Assembly (NCBI GenBank): GCA_902783765.1
Contig: CACZSB010000045.1
Location: 1 to 7,352 of the forward strand
Source: an uncultured Lachnospiraceae bacterium
GTDB taxonomy: Bacteria; Bacillota; Clostridia; Lachnospirales; Lachnospiraceae
Direction: 5' to 3'
Length of the DNA: 7,352 bases
Shown here: positions 5,851 through 7,352 of the stretch, piece by piece
Layout of the letters: each line of letters begins with the position of its first letter
Numbering within the stretch: the stretch's first letter is position 1
Program-made: the position numbers and the translations under genes
The notes under the pieces: model-generated
Told to the model about the DNA's origin: nothing
The model's database searches: none
What the model saw: the letters and a program-made list of their open reading frames with translations, nothing else

Positions 5851-7047
5851 TTACCCCTCCACCACGCTCTTATAATTCTCCGGATCCGTATCCCCCTCGG
5901 TATTGATGAAAAGCAGCCGGGAGGATTCATCCAATCCCATGGCCTTCTTCACCTCAGTGAAAGCCGGATCCTCCAAAATCTTCCGGGCCGCCCCCAGGGT
6001 GGAGGCCCCGGACTCCCCGGAAATCATGGGGGGATCCCCCTCCGGGCCTTTCCCATAGCTGCGCATCCCCAGGGCCGCCATGTCATCCGGCCCGGACACG
6101 CAAAACTCCGCATTATCCCGCAAAATAGGCCAGGTGATGGTGCAGGGGGTTCCGCAATTCAGCCCCGCCATCATAGTGACGGGAGTCCCCTCCACGGAGC
6201 GCAGCGCGCCGGCCCGGACAGATTGATACAAACAATCCGCCACCAGAGGCTCCACCAGGACGGCAAGAGGCTTATTCTCCCGGTAATGATTGGCAAAATA
6301 GGCCAGGAGGCCGCCTGCCATGGACCCCACCCCCACCTGCAAAAATAGGTGGGTCGGCCGTATTTGGCGCTGATCCAGTTCCCGGGCAGCCTCCGCCGCC
6401 AGGGTAAGATAGCCCTGCACAATCCAGGAGGGGATGGTTTCATACCCCTCCCAGGAGGTATCCTGAATCAGAATCCAGCCCTTTGTTTCGCTGAGCTCCC
6501 GGGCCTTCCGCACCGTATCGTCGTAGCTGAGATTGGTGATCTCCACCCGGGCGGGGCCGGCTTCCCGGATGGCCCTGGCCCGGGCCTCCCGGGTGCCAAA
6601 AGGCATGTAAATATGGGCCCTGCAGCCGAAGAGGCCCGCCGCCCAGGACACGCCCCGGCCGTGATTGCCGTCGGTGCAGCTGACGAAAATCAGGCGGGAG
6701 ATTTGTTCTCTGTAAGGGCCTTCCGTCAGATCCTTCAGGCGGGTCTCCCGGGGGTCCAGCCCCAGCTTTTCACATATAATCCGAAACATGGCATAGCTGC
6801 CCCCCAGGCCCTTAAAGGCGTTTAAGGAAAAGCGTTTGGATTCGTCTTTTGCGTAGATGCCGCCCACCCCCAAAGCCCGGGCCAGCCCGGGCAGGCTGTG
6901 GAGGGGCGTTTGGGCGTAGCCGGGGATTTGGGCATGAAAGCGGATGGCCTGCTCCGCCTCCGCATCCCCGTATCCCGGCGGAAGGGCCTTTGGCGCCCCG
7001 GATTTGTTCTCTAAAATACGATAGGAATCAATCAACCACTCCCGCAA
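5851..7047 (-). CDS. dpaL: Diaminopropionate ammonia-lyase (PLP-dependent)
   Basis: This enzyme (EC 4.3.1.15, YgeX in E. coli) is a fold-type II pyridoxal-phosphate protein. It breaks 2,3-diaminopropionate into pyruvate and two ammonia, and some members also act on D-serine. The 398-aa protein has the PLP lysine in RFSLNAFKGLGG (Lys79) and TDGNHG with the second catalytic residue Asp126. It also has the phosphate-binding GVGSMAGG (239-246), SGESG (343-347) and the near-C-terminal NTEGDTDPENY. These motifs separate it from threonine dehydratase. The start is TTG at 7047, with AAGGAG 7 bases upstream. A TTG at 7074 would add nine residues and place that ribosome site inside the gene. TATAAT at 7079-7074 could be a -10 box for a transcript starting near 7067, but no good -35 is seen. 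The stop lies 42 bases before the metallophosphoesterase start. Confidence 0.93.
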   Translation of the reverse strand: MREWLIDSYRILENKSGAPKALPPGYGDAEAEQAIRFHAQIPGYAQTPLHSLPGLARALGVGGIYAKDESKRFSLNAFKGLGGSYAMFRIICEKLGLDPRETRLKDLTEGPYREQISRLIFVSCTDGNHGRGVSWAAGLFGCRAHIYMPFGTREARARAIREAGPARVEITNLSYDDTVRKARELSETKGWILIQDTSWEGYETIPSWIVQGYLTLAAEAARELDQRQIRPTHLFLQVGVGSMAGGLLAYFANHYRENKPLAVLVEPLVADCLYQSVRAGALRSVEGTPVTMMAGLNCGTPCTITWPILRDNAEFCVSGPDDMAALGMRSYGKGPEGDPPMISGESGASTLGAARKILEDPAFTEVKKAMGLDESSRLLFINTEGDTDPENYKSVVEG

Positions 7048-7054
7048 AACATTT

Positions 7055-7060
7055 CTCCTT
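7055..7060 (-). promoter_or_regulatory. Ribosome binding site deciding the dpaL start
   Basis: AAGGAG on the - strand sits 7 bases before TTG at 7047. It would lie inside the gene if the upstream TTG at 7074 were used. This supports the 398-residue form. Confidence 0.65.
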
Positions 7061-7107
7061 GTCTCTTTTTTCAATTATAGCCGCCTGCAGAGGGAAACCC
7101 ATTCCCC

Positions 7108-7352
7108 TCATATACCCTTTATATGCGCGTCCATATTGGCTTCCAGGATATAGTTTCCGCTGTCCGTGATTTTCCAGAGGTGAATGCCTGTGTCGGAGGT
7201 GCCGAAGAAAGAGCGTCCTCCCAGCGGCATGTGGAGCAAAGCCCCGTATAACTGGTTCACCATCCCCCCATGGGTTACCAGGGCAACCACGGCTTCCCCA
7301 TCGTTTTCCGAGAAAACCCTTTCCAGAGCTTTTTCGGCTCGCCCGCGAAACG
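7108..7352 (-). CDS. Histidine phosphatase family protein, C-terminal part (cut by window edge)
   Basis: The frame is open to the right edge of the window, so only the last 80 or so residues are seen, starting near FRGRAEKALERVF. The segment VVALVTHGGMVNQLYGALL carries the second catalytic histidine of the phosphoglycerate-mutase-like/histidine phosphatase superfamily in its typical T-H-G-G setting. The N-terminal RHG motif with the phosphorylated histidine lies outside the window. Family members range from phosphoglycerate mutases to alpha-ribazole phosphatase and broad sugar phosphatases, and the tail does not distinguish them. The stop is 60 bases before the dpaL start on the same strand, so co-transcription is plausible. 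Confidence 0.85.
   Translation of the reverse strand, partial: FRGRAEKALERVFSENDGEAVVALVTHGGMVNQLYGALLHMPLGGRSFFGTSDTGIHLWKITDSGNYILEANMDAHIKGI

Overview
The window looks like chromosomal DNA from an anaerobic, fairly GC-rich Firmicute, most likely a clostridium. This is inferred from strong AAGGAG-type ribosome binding sites, frequent TTG/GTG starts, an ECF-type vitamin transporter subunit, a His-rich LarC and a diaminopropionate ammonia-lyase. No species can be named. I see no phage, insertion sequence, integrase or CRISPR array.

Layout: the left end carries two + strand tRNA genes (Val-UAC, Thr-UGU) and then a strong hairpin terminator that can work in both directions. Every protein gene lies on the - strand. 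Read in transcription order (right to left) these are: the C-terminal end of a histidine phosphatase (7352-7108), diaminopropionate ammonia-lyase (7047-5851), a membrane-anchored metallophosphoesterase (5808-4963), an AlkD-like DNA alkylation repair protein (4872-4204) and a GNAT acetyltransferase (4126-3587). These five are same-strand with gaps of about 40-90 bases and may form one loose housekeeping/catabolic transcription unit.

About 355 gene-free bases follow (3231-3586). They hold a good sigma-70-type promoter reading leftward (TTGACC - 17 - TATACT) and a leader of about 140 nt that can fold into nested stems with a possible pseudoknot. They also hold a possible scrap of + strand coding sequence.

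The second unit is larC (3230-1938), an ECF transporter S component (1924-1391) and a membrane-anchored endonuclease/exonuclease/phosphatase-fold protein (1347-262), ending at the shared terminator. LarC inserts nickel into the pyridinium dithiocarboxylate (pincer) cofactor used by lactate racemase and its relatives. Its 44-residue histidine tract suggests nickel handling. The tight coupling of larC to an orphan S component raises the possibility that the transporter feeds this pathway. That link, and the possible riboswitch-like leader in front of larC, are the most interesting points here.
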